Shown in pieces: positions 25,879-34,700 of a stretch of DNA of 64,000 nt. Source of the stretch: Oceanobacillus arenosus (GTDB lineage: Bacteria > Bacillota > Bacilli > Bacillales > Amphibacillaceae). The stretch spans positions 1 through 64,000 of the forward strand of contig NZ_PIOC01000021.1 of NCBI RefSeq assembly GCF_003369575.1, written 5' to 3'. The notes beneath the pieces were generated by a model. It was given only the letters and a program-made list of their open reading frames with translations, was not told the DNA's origin and searched no databases. The translations under genes were made by a program, and so were the position numbers. The first letter of the stretch is position 1. Each line of letters opens with the position of its first letter.

Positions 25879-26613
25879 ATGAATGCAATTATGACGCAAT
25901 GCAAGTTTGAAATGATCCGGATTTTTCGCAATCCTTATTTTGTTTTTTGGACATTATTTATGCCGATTTTATTCTATTTTATATTCACGAATATCGTCAA
26001 CACAGGTGTACCAGATCAAGGTGAGTGGCAGGCGTATTATTTAATGTCGATGACAACGTTTAGTGTAATGGGTTCTGCTATTATGAACTTCGGCATTCGT
26101 ATGGTACAGGAGCAAACGGAAGGCTGGTCTACATTCATGAAGCTTACTCCATTCCCTTCCTGGGCATACTTTACAGCAAAAATGTTCGGTCAGCTCACCA
26201 TGCATCTACTTTCGATTATCATTGTCTTTATCGCAGGGTTTCTCATCAACGGGGTTTCACTTACAATCGACCAATGGTTATTCTCTGGATTATGGATACT
26301 CATAGCTTCTATCCCTTTCTTAGCCATAGGTTCATTGATAGGAACAATGAAAAAAGTTGAGACTGCTGGCGGTGTAAGTAACATTATCTATTTAGCATTG
26401 GCTAGTTTAGGTGGAATGTGGATGCCAATCCGGATATTCCCTGATTTTCTCCAAAAAGTTGCTGAATGGCTACCATCATATCATTTTGCAAGTGGTGCGT
26501 GGGAAATTATCCTTGGAAATGTCCCTGATTGGAGAAGTTTTCTAATATTAATTGGTTATTTAATTGTGTTTATGCTGCTTGCAACCTATATAAGGGGAAA
26601 GCAGGAAAATTGA
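25879..26613 (+). CDS. ABC-2 exporter, permease subunit
   Basis: 244-aa six-helix ABC-2 type membrane protein partnering the ATPase immediately upstream. Hydrophobic blocks at about 20-42, 57-79, 100-130, 138-160, 170-190 and 215-238, with the typical GGMWMPIRIFPDFLQKVAEWLPSYHF segment (GGMWMPIRIFP then LPSYHF) before the last helix. In some Bacillales such pairs are followed by a sensor kinase/regulator; here a PadR/HAAS pair follows on the same strand but has its own promoter. Confidence 0.85.
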   Translation: MNAIMTQCKFEMIRIFRNPYFVFWTLFMPILFYFIFTNIVNTGVPDQGEWQAYYLMSMTTFSVMGSAIMNFGIRMVQEQTEGWSTFMKLTPFPSWAYFTAKMFGQLTMHLLSIIIVFIAGFLINGVSLTIDQWLFSGLWILIASIPFLAIGSLIGTMKKVETAGGVSNIIYLALASLGGMWMPIRIFPDFLQKVAEWLPSYHFASGAWEIILGNVPDWRSFLILIGYLIVFMLLATYIRGKQEN

Positions 26614-26694
26614 ATGAAATATTGAGTTAGGGGACACGCTAAACGAATGTTCCTGTAGTAAAGGCTTATCATCAGTAAGCCTTAAAATTTATAC

Positions 26695-26801
26695 TTGACA
26701 GTCGTAGTAATACGATATACAATTATGCTTAGATATGGTGGGGTAAAGAAATTTCCCACCTTAAAAAATATTATTATATACGACAGTCGTAGTAGTATGA
26801 T
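26695..26801 (+). promoter_or_regulatory. padR promoter with duplicated operator and leader hairpin
   Basis: -35 TTGACA (26695-26700) and -10 TACAAT (26718-26723) are 17 bases apart. The spacer holds TCGTAGTAATACGA, a palindrome (TCGTA-N4-TACGA). A second near-copy of the same 20-base block GACAGTCGTAGTANTANGAT is at 26782-26801, just before the gene, and contains ACGACAGTCGT. Between them a stem GGTGGG/CCCACC (26737-26760) would sit at the 5' end of the transcript. This is a typical autoregulatory layout for PadR proteins. Confidence 0.75.
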
Positions 26802-26825
26802 TAGCAAAAAGAGATGGTGAATGGC

Positions 26826-27161
26826 ATGGATGGACAATTATCAAGTGATATTTTGAGAGGACACACCGATACAATTGTTTTAGCTAGTTTATTGGATCGT
26901 GACCGCTATGGATTTGAAATTTATAATCGTGTCTTGCAGAAGACGGAAAATTTATATGAGCTAAAGGAAACGACACTTTATTCCAGCTACAAACGTTTGG
27001 AAAAAGAGGCTTTTATTGAATCATATTGGGGAAATGAGACGCAAGGTGGCCGCAGAAAGTATTATCGTATCACGGAAAAAGGGCGGGAATTGTATCAGCA
27101 GAAACTTAAAGATTATGAATTTACAAGAAAAATTTTGGAACGGCTATTTATGGAGGAATAA
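26826..27161 (+). CDS. PadR family transcriptional regulator
   Basis: About 111-aa wHTH repressor. The recognised pattern is LRGHTDTIVLASLLDRDRYGFEIYNRV, then LKETTLYSSYKRLEKEAFIESYWG (recognition helix) and the wing GGRRKYYRITEKGRELY. The C-terminal helix is for dimerisation. I chose ATG 26826, where GGTG lies about 8 bases upstream; ATG 26814 would add four residues. It overlaps the next gene by one base, and its promoter carries duplicated palindromic sites, so it probably represses itself and its partner. Confidence 0.88.
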   Translation: MDGQLSSDILRGHTDTIVLASLLDRDRYGFEIYNRVLQKTENLYELKETTLYSSYKRLEKEAFIESYWGNETQGGRRKYYRITEKGRELYQQKLKDYEFTRKILERLFMEE

Positions 27162-28036
27162 TGATGGATTTAAAAGAATTTATTAATAACGCATTTGGAA
27201 AATATGAGGAATCACCGGAACTTATTGATTTTAAGGAAGAATTATTAACAAATCTCGAGGATCGCCTGCAGAGTTTAGAGGCATCTGGTTTGAATCGCGA
27301 CAAAGCTTTAAAGGAAATTAAGACAGAGTTTGCAGACATTAATAAAATTGCTGAAGAAATGAGTTTAGCAAAAAAGAAGGAAGTGTTTGAAATCCAATAT
27401 ATGTCATTACGTAGCTTTGTTACAAAGAAACAAGCCGCTATTTATACCGTTTTAGGTGTCCTTGTCGCATTTGGAATGATTACTGCTGGTTTAAGCTATC
27501 TTGGATCTGGAAAGGTTGAAGCTTTAATCGGTGTATTGATGGTGTTCTTGGCCGCTCCATTAGCAGGGTTTGTCTATATGGGCTTAACACAGGAAACAGC
27601 AACACGGAATCCGATGCGACCATTACGTGCTACTATTTACGCCATTGCTACATTTGTTTTGATATTCGGTGCGCTGCTTGTGCCGATGTTAGTTTTCGGA
27701 GAAGCTAAATCATTAGAAGGTGCACTTGCAGTTTTAATCCCATTTGCTTTACCAAGTATAGGTGTGCTTGGATTCTTGATGATTACGGAAGCAGACTATC
27801 GTAAAGCTTGGGTTTTAAAAGAGGCTGAAAAGCATAATGAATGGGCAAAGAACTTTGAAGCTTCAGGGAATGCTCAAACATTTGGGATAATGACAGCTGC
27901 AATTTGGATTTTAGCAATTGGTGCATTTATTTTCCTACTTATTTTGAAACTGTGGATCTACAGCTGGATTCCACTAGTCGTCGCACTTGCTGTGATGATG
28001 TTCCTGCTCGCATACTATATGAGAAAAAGTTCATAA
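27161..28036 (+). CDS. HAAS-domain membrane protein partner of PadR
   Basis: 291 aa. N-terminal soluble region to about residue 85 (LKEFINNAFGKYEESPELIDFKEELLTNLEDRL..., first part shown to 20) resembles the short HAAS/permease-prefix signalling domain found next to PadR regulators. Then at least six hydrophobic spans (about 90-112, 120-140, 155-178, 185-205, 245-263, 268-287). Coupled to padR by overlapping start and stop (TAATGATG). Such pairs are thought to sense the envelope or antibiotics; the signal here is unknown. Confidence 0.7.
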   Translation: MMDLKEFINNAFGKYEESPELIDFKEELLTNLEDRLQSLEASGLNRDKALKEIKTEFADINKIAEEMSLAKKKEVFEIQYMSLRSFVTKKQAAIYTVLGVLVAFGMITAGLSYLGSGKVEALIGVLMVFLAAPLAGFVYMGLTQETATRNPMRPLRATIYAIATFVLIFGALLVPMLVFGEAKSLEGALAVLIPFALPSIGVLGFLMITEADYRKAWVLKEAEKHNEWAKNFEASGNAQTFGIMTAAIWILAIGAFIFLLILKLWIYSWIPLVVALAVMMFLLAYYMRKSS

Positions 28037-28083
28037 GAATAGGGCCTTGTCAATAAGCGGCAAGGCTTATTGCAAGTCAAACC

Positions 28084-28347
28084 TTGACTTTATAAAAACA
28101 TCCATATATATTAAGAATGATATAGGAAACATTGATGGGGATTAGTATAATTTACTTGTCTTTCTAAGAGAGGAAATGGTTGCTGGGAATTTCCAAAGAC
28201 ATAAATTAGAACCTGCTCCTGAGTTCGCCATCGGAAGGGCAAGAATGCTATAAGATGTGCGCGGTTTATGACCGTTATCAAGTGAAGTGTGCAGGGGTAT
28301 TCTCCTTTGCAAACAAGGGTGGTACCACCAGACCTCGGTCCCTTTTT
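28084..28347 (+). promoter_or_regulatory. Promoter and T-box riboswitch for proS (tRNA-Pro)
   Basis: Promoter: TTGACT (28084-28089), 17-base spacer, TATATT (28107-28112). The leader contains the T-box sequence AGGGTGGTACCACC (28317-28330); TGGT (28320-28323) can pair with the ACCA end of uncharged tRNA. A terminator stem ending in a T-run follows (CCTCGGTCCC, T-run to about 28347). In the Stem I pattern GAA-N6-codon-GAGT the triplet at 28218-28220 is CCT, the proline codon. This fits the gene downstream. It explains the 366-base gap. Confidence 0.9.
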
Positions 28348-28402
28348 TGGATACGGGGATTTTTTGCGTTTAAAAATAATTTATTATAAAGAGGTGTTTA
28401 GC

Positions 28403-29842
28403 TTGGGTAAGAAGAACAAGCAGTTTGTTGAAAAAATCACGGCAATGGAAGATGATTTCGCACAATGGTATACCGATGTTGTGAAGCAAGCGGAATTAGT
28501 GGATTATGGACAAGTACGCGGAACAATGATTATAAAGCCATATGGTTTTGCAATCTGGGAAAATATTCGTGATGAACTAGACCGTAAGATCAAGGAAACA
28601 GGACATTCTAATGTTGCTTTTCCATTATTTATTCCTGAAAGCTTACTGCAAAAGGAGAAAGACCATGTCGTTGGTTTTGCACCAGAGGTTGCTTGGGTAA
28701 CTCATGGTGGTGAGGAAGAATTGGCAGAGCGAATTGCAGTTCGTCCAACATCAGAAGTGCTTTTCTGTGATTATTATTCAAAAAATATTCATTCTTACCG
28801 TGACCTGCCAATGCTTTATAACCAGTGGGCAAACGTTGTAAGATGGGAAAAAACAACACGTCCATTCTTACGTTCATCTGAGTTCCACTGGCAGGAAGGT
28901 CATACGGCACATGCGACAGATGCCGATGCAGCAGCTGAAACGGATAAAATGTTAGGTGTATATGTTGATCTTGTCGAAAACTACCTTGCAATTCCAGTAA
29001 TAAAAGGCCGCAAAACCGATAAAGAAAAATTTGCTGGTGCAAAATATACATTAACAATCGAAAGCTTGATGCATGATGGAAAAGCATTGCAATCTGGAAC
29101 ATCCCATCATTTTGGTACAGGATTTGCGGAAGCATTCGATATTACGTATTTAGATGAAAATGGCGAAAGCCAATTTGTCAATCAAACATCTTGGGGACTT
29201 TCTACAAGAATTATGGGTGCATTAATTATGGTACATGGCGATAATCGCGGATTAGTGATTCCACCAAGAATTGCACCAACACAAGCAATGATCGTACCGA
29301 TTGCACAGCATAAAGAAGGTGTATTGGATAAAGCATATGAGCTTCGCGATCAATTGAAGAATCTTGTTCGGGTTGATATCGATGCGAGTGATAAGATGCC
29401 AGGCTGGAAATTCAATGAATATGAAATGAAAGGTATTCCAGTTCGAATTGAAATGGGACCAAAAGACATTGAGAATGAGCAGGTTGTCCTTGTTCGCCGT
29501 GACACAGGTGAGAAGGAATTTGTTGCACTTAATGAGTTAGAAAGTCGTCTTCCAGCATTATTGGAGGAAATTCAAACGAATTTATTCAACAAAGCACTTG
29601 CACATCGCAATGAAAAGACATCAATTGCAACGAATATGGGTGAATTCAAACAAACCCTTGAAGAAAATGGCGGCTTCATCAAGGCGATGTGGTGTGGCGA
29701 CTTAGCTTGTGAAGAACAAATTAAGGAAGAAACAACAGCAACCTCACGTTGTATTCCGTTTGAACAAGAGGAAGTTTCAAATACATGTGTATGTTGTGGT
29801 AAGGAAGCTAAAGAATTAGTAATCTGGGCTAAAGCATATTAA
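28403..29842 (+). CDS. proS: Prolyl-tRNA synthetase, short eukaryote/archaea-like form
   Basis: Charges tRNA-Pro. Class II motifs: motif 2 region [17 protein letters not shown] (about residue 163) and motif 3 [16 protein letters not shown] (about 276). The 479-aa chain lacks the inserted editing domain of the usual ~565-aa bacterial enzyme, and ends with the zinc-type C-terminal domain CGDLACEE...[12 protein letters not shown] and the terminal tyrosine, both marks of the archaeal/eukaryotic-like class. I chose TTG 28403, with GAGGTG 7 bases upstream; the frame is open further back through the T-box leader. Controlled by a proline T-box. If a second bacterial-type proS exists elsewhere in the genome cannot be told. 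Confidence 0.95.
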   Translation: MGKKNKQFVEKITAMEDDFAQWYTDVVKQAELVDYGQVRGTMIIKPYGFAIWENIRDELDRKIKETGHSNVAFPLFIPESLLQKEKDHVVGFAPEVAWVTHGGEEELAERIAVRPTSEVLFCDYYSKNIHSYRDLPMLYNQWANVVRWEKTTRPFLRSSEFHWQEGHTAHATDADAAAETDKMLGVYVDLVENYLAIPVIKGRKTDKEKFAGAKYTLTIESLMHDGKALQSGTSHHFGTGFAEAFDITYLDENGESQFVNQTSWGLSTRIMGALIMVHGDNRGLVIPPRIAPTQAMIVPIAQHKEGVLDKAYELRDQLKNLVRVDIDASDKMPGWKFNEYEMKGIPVRIEMGPKDIENEQVVLVRRDTGEKEFVALNELESRLPALLEEIQTNLFNKALAHRNEKTSIATNMGEFKQTLEENGGFIKAMWCGDLACEEQIKEETTATSRCIPFEQEEVSNTCVCCGKEAKELVIWAKAY

Positions 29843-29845
29843 TAG

Positions 29846-29880
29846 AAAAAACGAGCATTCTTGGGAATGCTCGTTTTTGT
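29846..29880 (+). terminator. Terminator after proS
   Basis: AAAAACGAGCATTC / GAATGCTCGTTTTT with a TTGG loop, immediately after the stop codon. Confidence 0.92.
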
Positions 29881-29946
29881 ATGGAGTTGCTATTATTGTC
29901 GATTATCGCATTTTCCAACATGTTGCCTTGATTAAACAGCGCAATT

Positions 29947-29997
29947 TTTCCCGAATTATCTGGCTGTAAGACCCCACTTAATGAAGTTTCACTTTAT
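29947..29997 (+). repeat. Short repeat D, shortened copy
   Basis: Begins TTTCCCGAATTATCTGGCTG and ends TGAAGTTTCACTTTAT. Compared with the 147-base copy at 34007-34153, about 90 internal bases are missing. Also seen at 54388-54443 (inverted) and 61832-61893. Confidence 0.65.
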
Positions 29998-30101
29998 TAA
30001 TACAAAAATTATTTTCATAAAACCTATTGCATAAATATACACTTATATGATATAAATATACATACAAACTAATAAATATGTAAAACGGTGGAGGAAACAT
30101 C

Positions 30102-31265
30102 ATGAAGAACAAATTACAAAGCGAGCTAGAGGTCATCCAGCAGCAGCTTTGGAAAATGAGTGATCATTTATATGAGCATCCCGAATTAGGGGATCAGGAA
30201 TATGAATCTATGAAACTTCTAACTAACTTTCTAAAAGAACATAACTTTAATATAGAAACTGGAATTGTAAATAGATCGACAGCATTTAGAGCAGAATATA
30301 AAAGCAACAAGCCTGGCCCAGCGATTGCATATTTAGCGGAATATGATGCACTACCTGGTGTTGGACATGGCTGTGGACATAACTTAATTGGTACGATGAG
30401 CGTTGGTGCAGGGATTGCTTTAAGCAAAGTGATTGATGAGATTGGTGGATCTGTCATTGTTTTCGGTACACCTGCCGAAGAAACAAATGGCGCAAAAGTA
30501 CCGATGAGTGCAGAAGGAATCTTCAACGATATTGATGTTGCAATGATTGTGCATCCAGGAGATCAATCGTATCAAAGTGGAGAATCACTAGCGATGGATG
30601 CTATCCAATATGCATACAGTGGAAAAACCGCACATGCCGCGGCAGCACCAGAAGAAGGAATCAATGCTTTAGATAGTGTGATTCAATTATTTAATGGGAT
30701 TAATGCAATCCGCCAGCATGTAACATCAGATGTACGAATCCATGGAATTATTGCTGAAGGCGGCCAAGCTGCGAATGTTGTCCCTGACAAAGCGGTAGCA
30801 CAATTTTATATTCGCGCAAAGAATCGTGCATATTTGAATGAGGTTGTTAAAAAGGTAAATAATATTGCAGAAGGGGCTGCACTAATGACAGGTGCAACTT
30901 TGGATATTTCAAATTATGAGCTGAGCTATGACAATATGATTACGAATGAAGCATTATCAAAAGCTTTTACAGCGAATTTAGGTGAAGTAAGTACTGAACC
31001 AATCCATCCAGCGAAACAAAGTCTAGGTTCAATTGATATGGGGAATGTAAGTCAGGTTGTGCCAGCAATTCATCCATATATTAGTCTAAATCAACCTGGA
31101 TTGATTGCCCATACTACTGAATTTGCAGACAAGACGATTACAGCTGATGGACATGAAGCACTAGTTAGCGGTGCATTAGCATTAGCACAAACGGGATACG
31201 ATGTAATAACAGATCCTAAACTACTAAAAACCATTCAGGAAGAATTTTCAAATTCGAAAAAATAG
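30102..31265 (+). CDS. M20 family amidohydrolase/peptidase (PM20D2/AbgB-like)
   Basis: Zinc metallopeptidase of the M20D type, 387 aa, cytoplasmic. It has HPELGDQEYES near residue 26, the metal-binding AEYDALPGVGHGCGHN (about 81-98), PAEETNGAKVPM with the catalytic glutamate pair (about 126), and the dimerisation domain around TAHAAAAPEEGINALD. The CGHN/EET pattern suggests amidohydrolase action on N-acyl amino acids, dipeptides or p-aminobenzoyl-glutamate-type substrates. It starts the operon that continues with an amino-acid ABC importer 12 bases downstream, so it may process the imported molecule. Confidence 0.85.
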   Translation: MKNKLQSELEVIQQQLWKMSDHLYEHPELGDQEYESMKLLTNFLKEHNFNIETGIVNRSTAFRAEYKSNKPGPAIAYLAEYDALPGVGHGCGHNLIGTMSVGAGIALSKVIDEIGGSVIVFGTPAEETNGAKVPMSAEGIFNDIDVAMIVHPGDQSYQSGESLAMDAIQYAYSGKTAHAAAAPEEGINALDSVIQLFNGINAIRQHVTSDVRIHGIIAEGGQAANVVPDKAVAQFYIRAKNRAYLNEVVKKVNNIAEGAALMTGATLDISNYELSYDNMITNEALSKAFTANLGEVSTEPIHPAKQSLGSIDMGNVSQVVPAIHPYISLNQPGLIAHTTEFADKTITADGHEALVSGALALAQTGYDVITDPKLLKTIQEEFSNSKK

Positions 31266-31276
31266 GAGAGAGAACA

Positions 31277-32056
31277 ATGAAATCATCTTTTAGTAAATTA
31301 TTAGTGTTAGCATTTATGGTTGCAGTACTTGCAGCATGTGGATCAACGAATAATGGAGGAACTAATTCAAATGCAAGTGAAGGAGATAAGAAAGTATTAA
31401 AAATGGCGACATCAGCCGATTTCCCGCCATTTGAATCGCGTGATACAAAAGGAAACTTCGAAGGCTTTGACATTGACCTAGCGAATTTAATTGCGGAAGA
31501 ACTCGGCTATGAACTTAAAATTGAAGACATGAAATTTGATGGATTAGTTGGTGCACTGCAATCCAATCGTGTTGACATGGTGTTGGCTGGAATGAGTGCA
31601 GATGAAAAACGTAAGAAAAATGTTGACTTCTCTACGGAATATCATCGTTCGGGAGAAATGTTCATCACAAAACCAGATTCAACGATTGAAGGTCTTGAAT
31701 CATTAAAAGGAAAAGTCGTAGGGGTACAGCTTGGAACAATCCAAGAAGAAGGTGCAGACGAGCTTAGTAAGGAATACGGTTTTGAAGTGAAAAAAGTAGA
31801 TAATGCGGGAATTCTAATTCAAGAAATTAACTCGAATCGAATTGATGTTGCTTATATGGATAAAGAAGTTGCTTCAGGCTATATGGAAGCGCAAGGATTA
31901 ATCGGCTTTGATGATCCAACTACTAGTTCACCAGGGATGGCGATTGCCTTTCCTAAGGGAAGTGAGCTTGTAGCAGATGTGAATGGTGTTCTTGAAGAAC
32001 TAGAAGCAAGTGGAAAGATTCAAGAGTTAAGGGATAAATGGGAATTAGCAGAATAA
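31277..32056 (+). CDS. Amino-acid ABC transporter, substrate-binding lipoprotein
   Basis: Family 3 solute-binding protein, 259 aa. Lipobox VLAACGS puts the lipid cysteine near residue 21. The domain shows KMATSADFPPFESRDTKGNFEGFDIDLANLIAEELGY (first 20 residues only matter: KMATSADFPPFESRDTKGNF), FDGLVGALQSNRVDMVLAGM and VGVQLGTIQEEGADEL, the polar amino-acid pattern. Arginine/basic amino acid binding (ArtP-like) is likely but not provable. Operon with peptidase and ABC subunits. Confidence 0.88.
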   Translation: MKSSFSKLLVLAFMVAVLAACGSTNNGGTNSNASEGDKKVLKMATSADFPPFESRDTKGNFEGFDIDLANLIAEELGYELKIEDMKFDGLVGALQSNRVDMVLAGMSADEKRKKNVDFSTEYHRSGEMFITKPDSTIEGLESLKGKVVGVQLGTIQEEGADELSKEYGFEVKKVDNAGILIQEINSNRIDVAYMDKEVASGYMEAQGLIGFDDPTTSSPGMAIAFPKGSELVADVNGVLEELEASGKIQELRDKWELAE

Positions 32057-32089
32057 AAATTGAAAGCTAGAGAAATGAGGTGCTAAGGC

Positions 32090-32749
32090 ATGAATTTGGA
32101 TTTTAGCCAAATTGTGCCTTATATTCCTTTTATGATAGAAGGAATATGGGTTACGCTAGGATTTGTATTTGTATCGATATTAGTCGGGTTGATATTAGGA
32201 ATTATTTTAGCATTATTTAAAATAACGAAGAGTAAATTTTTAAAAGGAATTGCCAATGTGTATACCTCGATTTTTCGAGGAACACCGTTAATATTACAAT
32301 TAATGATTATTTATTTTGCGATTCCACAATTAACAGGATATGACATTGAGCCATTTGTATCAGCAATCCTGGCATTTGGACTTAACTCCGCTGCATATGT
32401 CTCCGAGATTATTCGGGCAGGTATTATGGCAGTAGACAGGGGGCAGATCGAGGCTGCTGAAGCATTAGGTGTATCATACAGGCCAATGATGCAAAATATC
32501 ATCTTGCCACAGGCAGTGAAGAATATTTTGCCAGCATTAATGAATGAATTCATTACCCTAACAAAGGAATCTGCAATTGTATCGACGATTGGTTATCTGG
32601 ACTTGATGCGTCGGGCGCAAATTGTTGGAGCAGACATTTATCGTAATTTCGAGCCGCTACTATTTGTTGGGGCGATTTACTGGGTAATGGTATTCATTCT
32701 AACAAAACTTGGGCAGGCTGCAGAGCGGAGGTTAAGACAAAGTGATTAA
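32090..32749 (+). CDS. Amino-acid ABC transporter permease
   Basis: HisM/ArtQ-type membrane protein, 219 aa, with five helices. The EAA coupling loop is [25 protein letters not shown] (20 of these: [20 protein letters not shown]). N-terminal segment [23 protein letters not shown] is typical. It overlaps the start of the ATPase by eight bases, so translation is coupled. Confidence 0.9.
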   Translation: MNLDFSQIVPYIPFMIEGIWVTLGFVFVSILVGLILGIILALFKITKSKFLKGIANVYTSIFRGTPLILQLMIIYFAIPQLTGYDIEPFVSAILAFGLNSAAYVSEIIRAGIMAVDRGQIEAAEALGVSYRPMMQNIILPQAVKNILPALMNEFITLTKESAIVSTIGYLDLMRRAQIVGADIYRNFEPLLFVGAIYWVMVFILTKLGQAAERRLRQSD

Positions 32750-33464
32750 AGCAATGAATATTACTAAAGACTTTGGAGCAAACACGGTATTAAAAGATAT
32801 TTCAACAATAATTAAGCAAGGCCAAGTTGTTGCAATCATCGGTCCATCTGGATCTGGCAAATCAACATTTCTAAGATGTCTCAATCTTTTAGAAGAGCCG
32901 ACATCGGGAAATATCTTTATAAATGATAAGAAAATTACAGATAAAAAAGTAGATAAACTAGCTATCCGGAGAAATATCGGCATGGTATTTCAGCATTTTC
33001 ATCTATTTCCGCATATGACTGTGTTGGAAAATGTCGCATATGCACCCCAAAAGGTAAAAAAATTATCAAAGGCAGAAGCAGAATCGACTGCCAAAAAATT
33101 ATTGGATAAAGTAGGGTTAACAGACAAGGTGGCTGCCTATCCAAATCGCTTATCTGGTGGGCAGAAACAGCGCGTAGCTATCGCTAGGGCATTAGCAATG
33201 GAGCCGGAAATTATGTTATTCGATGAACCGACATCCGCGCTAGACCCAGAGATGGTAAAAGAAGTGCTTGATGTAATGAAGGACTTAGTCGATACAGGAA
33301 TGACAATGGTAATCGTTACACATGAAATGAACTTTGCTAAAGAAGTGGCAGATAGGGTGCTGTTTTTAGCAGATGGGATGCTAGTAGAAGAAGGGAATCC
33401 ACAGGAATTTTTTGAACATCCGAAAACTGAGCGTGCACAGGACTTCCTAGCTAAAGTATTATAA
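32742..33464 (+). CDS. Amino-acid ABC transporter ATPase
   Basis: GlnQ/ArtR-type ATPase, 240 aa. Walker [10 protein letters not shown] (about residue 32), Q-loop [13 protein letters not shown], signature [15 protein letters not shown] (about 137), Walker [15 protein letters not shown] (about 158), switch VTHEMNF. GTG start after a GGAGG site. Last gene of the M20-importer operon; a strong terminator follows. Confidence 0.93.
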   Translation: MIKAMNITKDFGANTVLKDISTIIKQGQVVAIIGPSGSGKSTFLRCLNLLEEPTSGNIFINDKKITDKKVDKLAIRRNIGMVFQHFHLFPHMTVLENVAYAPQKVKKLSKAEAESTAKKLLDKVGLTDKVAAYPNRLSGGQKQRVAIARALAMEPEIMLFDEPTSALDPEMVKEVLDVMKDLVDTGMTMVIVTHEMNFAKEVADRVLFLADGMLVEEGNPQEFFEHPKTERAQDFLAKVL

Positions 33465-33469
33465 TGAAC

Positions 33470-33510
33470 AAAAGCCATTCATCAATTTAAAATGAATGGC
33501 TTTTATTTTT
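33470..33510. terminator. Bidirectional terminator
   Basis: AAAAGCCATTCAT / ATGAATGGCTTTT with a 10-base loop and T-run, between the plus-strand importer ATPase and the minus-strand peroxidase gene. Confidence 0.9.
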
Positions 33511-33511
33511 G

Positions 33512-33991
33512 TTAAGCCCCGAGCAAGCATTCAATATCCTTTTCAATCGATTCAGGCTTCGTTTGTGGTGCAAAACGGTCGACTACTTTTCCGTCTTTAT
33601 TGATTAAGAATTTCGTGAAATTCCACTTGATTTGCTCTGTAATCAATCCTTTTGCTTCCTGTGTCAGATAGGTGAATAAAGGATCGGCGTTCTCGCCCTT
33701 TACATCAATTTTACTAAATATAGGGAAGCTAACCCCATAATTTGCTTGGCAAAAGCTTGCAATATCTTCATTTGTTCCAGGATCTTGATTTCCAAATTGA
33801 TTGCAAGGGAACCCTAATACAACAAAATCCTGCCCCTTGTATTTTTCATATAAGCTTTGCAGGCCTTCGAATTGTGGGGTAAATCCACATTCACTCGCAG
33901 TATTCACGATAAGTAAAACTTTCCCATTATAGTCAGCTAGTGACTTTTCCTTACCGTTCATTGTTTTCACTGAATAATCATAAACGCTCAT
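33512..33991 (-). CDS. Glutathione peroxidase family thiol peroxidase (BsaA-like)
   Basis: Thioredoxin-fold peroxidase, about 159 aa. The catalytic site [15 protein letters not shown] holds a cysteine (C35) where animal enzymes have selenocysteine; the conserved glutamine in LGFPCNQFG and the tryptophan in IKWNFTKFL complete the tetrad. Bacillales proteins of this type are thioredoxin- or bacillithiol-linked. I chose ATG 33991 (MSVYDY), with AGGGAGA about 9 bases before it; an ATG nine bases upstream is too close to that site. Confidence 0.9.
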   Translation of the reverse strand: MSVYDYSVKTMNGKEKSLADYNGKVLLIVNTASECGFTPQFEGLQSLYEKYKGQDFVVLGFPCNQFGNQDPGTNEDIASFCQANYGVSFPIFSKIDVKGENADPLFTYLTQEAKGLITEQIKWNFTKFLINKDGKVVDRFAPQTKPESIEKDIECLLGA

Positions 33992-34006
33992 TTTATCCAT
34001 CTCCCT

Positions 34007-34153
34007 TTATCCCGAATTAACTGGCTGTAAGACCCCACTACAAAAATTTGAGGAAAATCAAGAATTGTAAGTGGGGGATCAACAGAAAGTCAAAATCAAC
34101 TAACATCCAGTGGGGATGAAGAAAACCCCCACTGAATGAAGTTTCACTTTATA
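34007..34153 (+). repeat. Short repeat D, full copy
   Basis: Longest member of the family, 147 bases: TTTATCCCGAATTAACTGGC at one end and TGAAGTTTCACTTTAT at the other. Internal stems include CAGTGGGG/CCCCCACTG (34109-34133) and CCCCACT with AGTGGGGG further upstream. Fills the first half of the 287-base gap before 34288; no gene there. Confidence 0.7.
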
Positions 34154-34287
34154 AAAGAGAGTAACAACAGTGGAGGGATAAGTCAAAATATTGATTCAGA
34201 TGTCGAGTGCATGGCCATAGAACGTATTAGAAATGGTCATAATGTTATTCGTTATAGGACATAATAACAGGAAAAAGGAGGGATAAC

Positions 34288-34581
34288 TTGGAATTCCCAA
34301 TTATTCATACAAATTTCTGGGATGGTGTTATTGCAGTACCAGCTGTCGTGTTGTTAACGCAATGCTTTAAACTATTCCCTATTCCTCGTCAATTTTTTCC
34401 GACTATCGCAAGTATTATTGGATTTATAATTTCCATTTTTATTAGCCATAGAGGCGATTTGTGGGCTGGTTTTTTTATGGGGGCTTTTTATGGAGCAGCT
34501 GCAGTAGGAACTTATTCTTCATTAAAAACAACGTGGCTTGCTTTTAAGAATAGAAAAAGAATAAAATCTGGTTCAGTTTAG
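34288..34581 (+). CDS. Small membrane protein of unknown function
   Basis: 97 aa, read from TTG 34288 with GGAGGG about 7 bases before it. Three hydrophobic segments (about 12-32, 38-52 and 58-78) and a basic tail KNRKRIKSG. I do not recognise the family; size, helix pattern and basic tail resemble holin-like or phage-derived small membrane proteins, but there are no phage genes nearby. Ends 62 bases before a bidirectional terminator. Confidence 0.6.
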   Translation: MEFPIIHTNFWDGVIAVPAVVLLTQCFKLFPIPRQFFPTIASIIGFIISIFISHRGDLWAGFFMGAFYGAAAVGTYSSLKTTWLAFKNRKRIKSGSV

Positions 34582-34642
34582 ACAAACTCAAGATGCATTG
34601 AATTAATTAACGTAGACTTTAGCTGAATTTGCAAATCAACAA

Positions 34643-34683
34643 AAAATCTCCTGCGAAATTATTCATCATTTCGTAGGAGATTT
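34643..34683. terminator. Bidirectional terminator before trhO
   Basis: AAATCTCCTGCGAAAT / ATTTCGTAGGAGATTT, a 16-bp stem with one mismatch, loop TATTCATC. Separates 34288 from the minus-strand trhO. Confidence 0.88.
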
Positions 34684-34700
34684 GAATTATCTATAGCTTA

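Noticed and set aside
26661-26683. Hairpin AAGGCTTA/TAAGCCTT after the ABC-2 permease as terminator
   Set aside because: The stem is fine but the following bases are A-rich on the plus strand, so no T-run; left out as a terminator call.
29947-34153. CRISPR array suspected from repeated CCCGAATTAACTGGC words
   Set aside because: The repeats are 4 kb apart, differ in length and have no regular spacers; no cas genes occur in the window.
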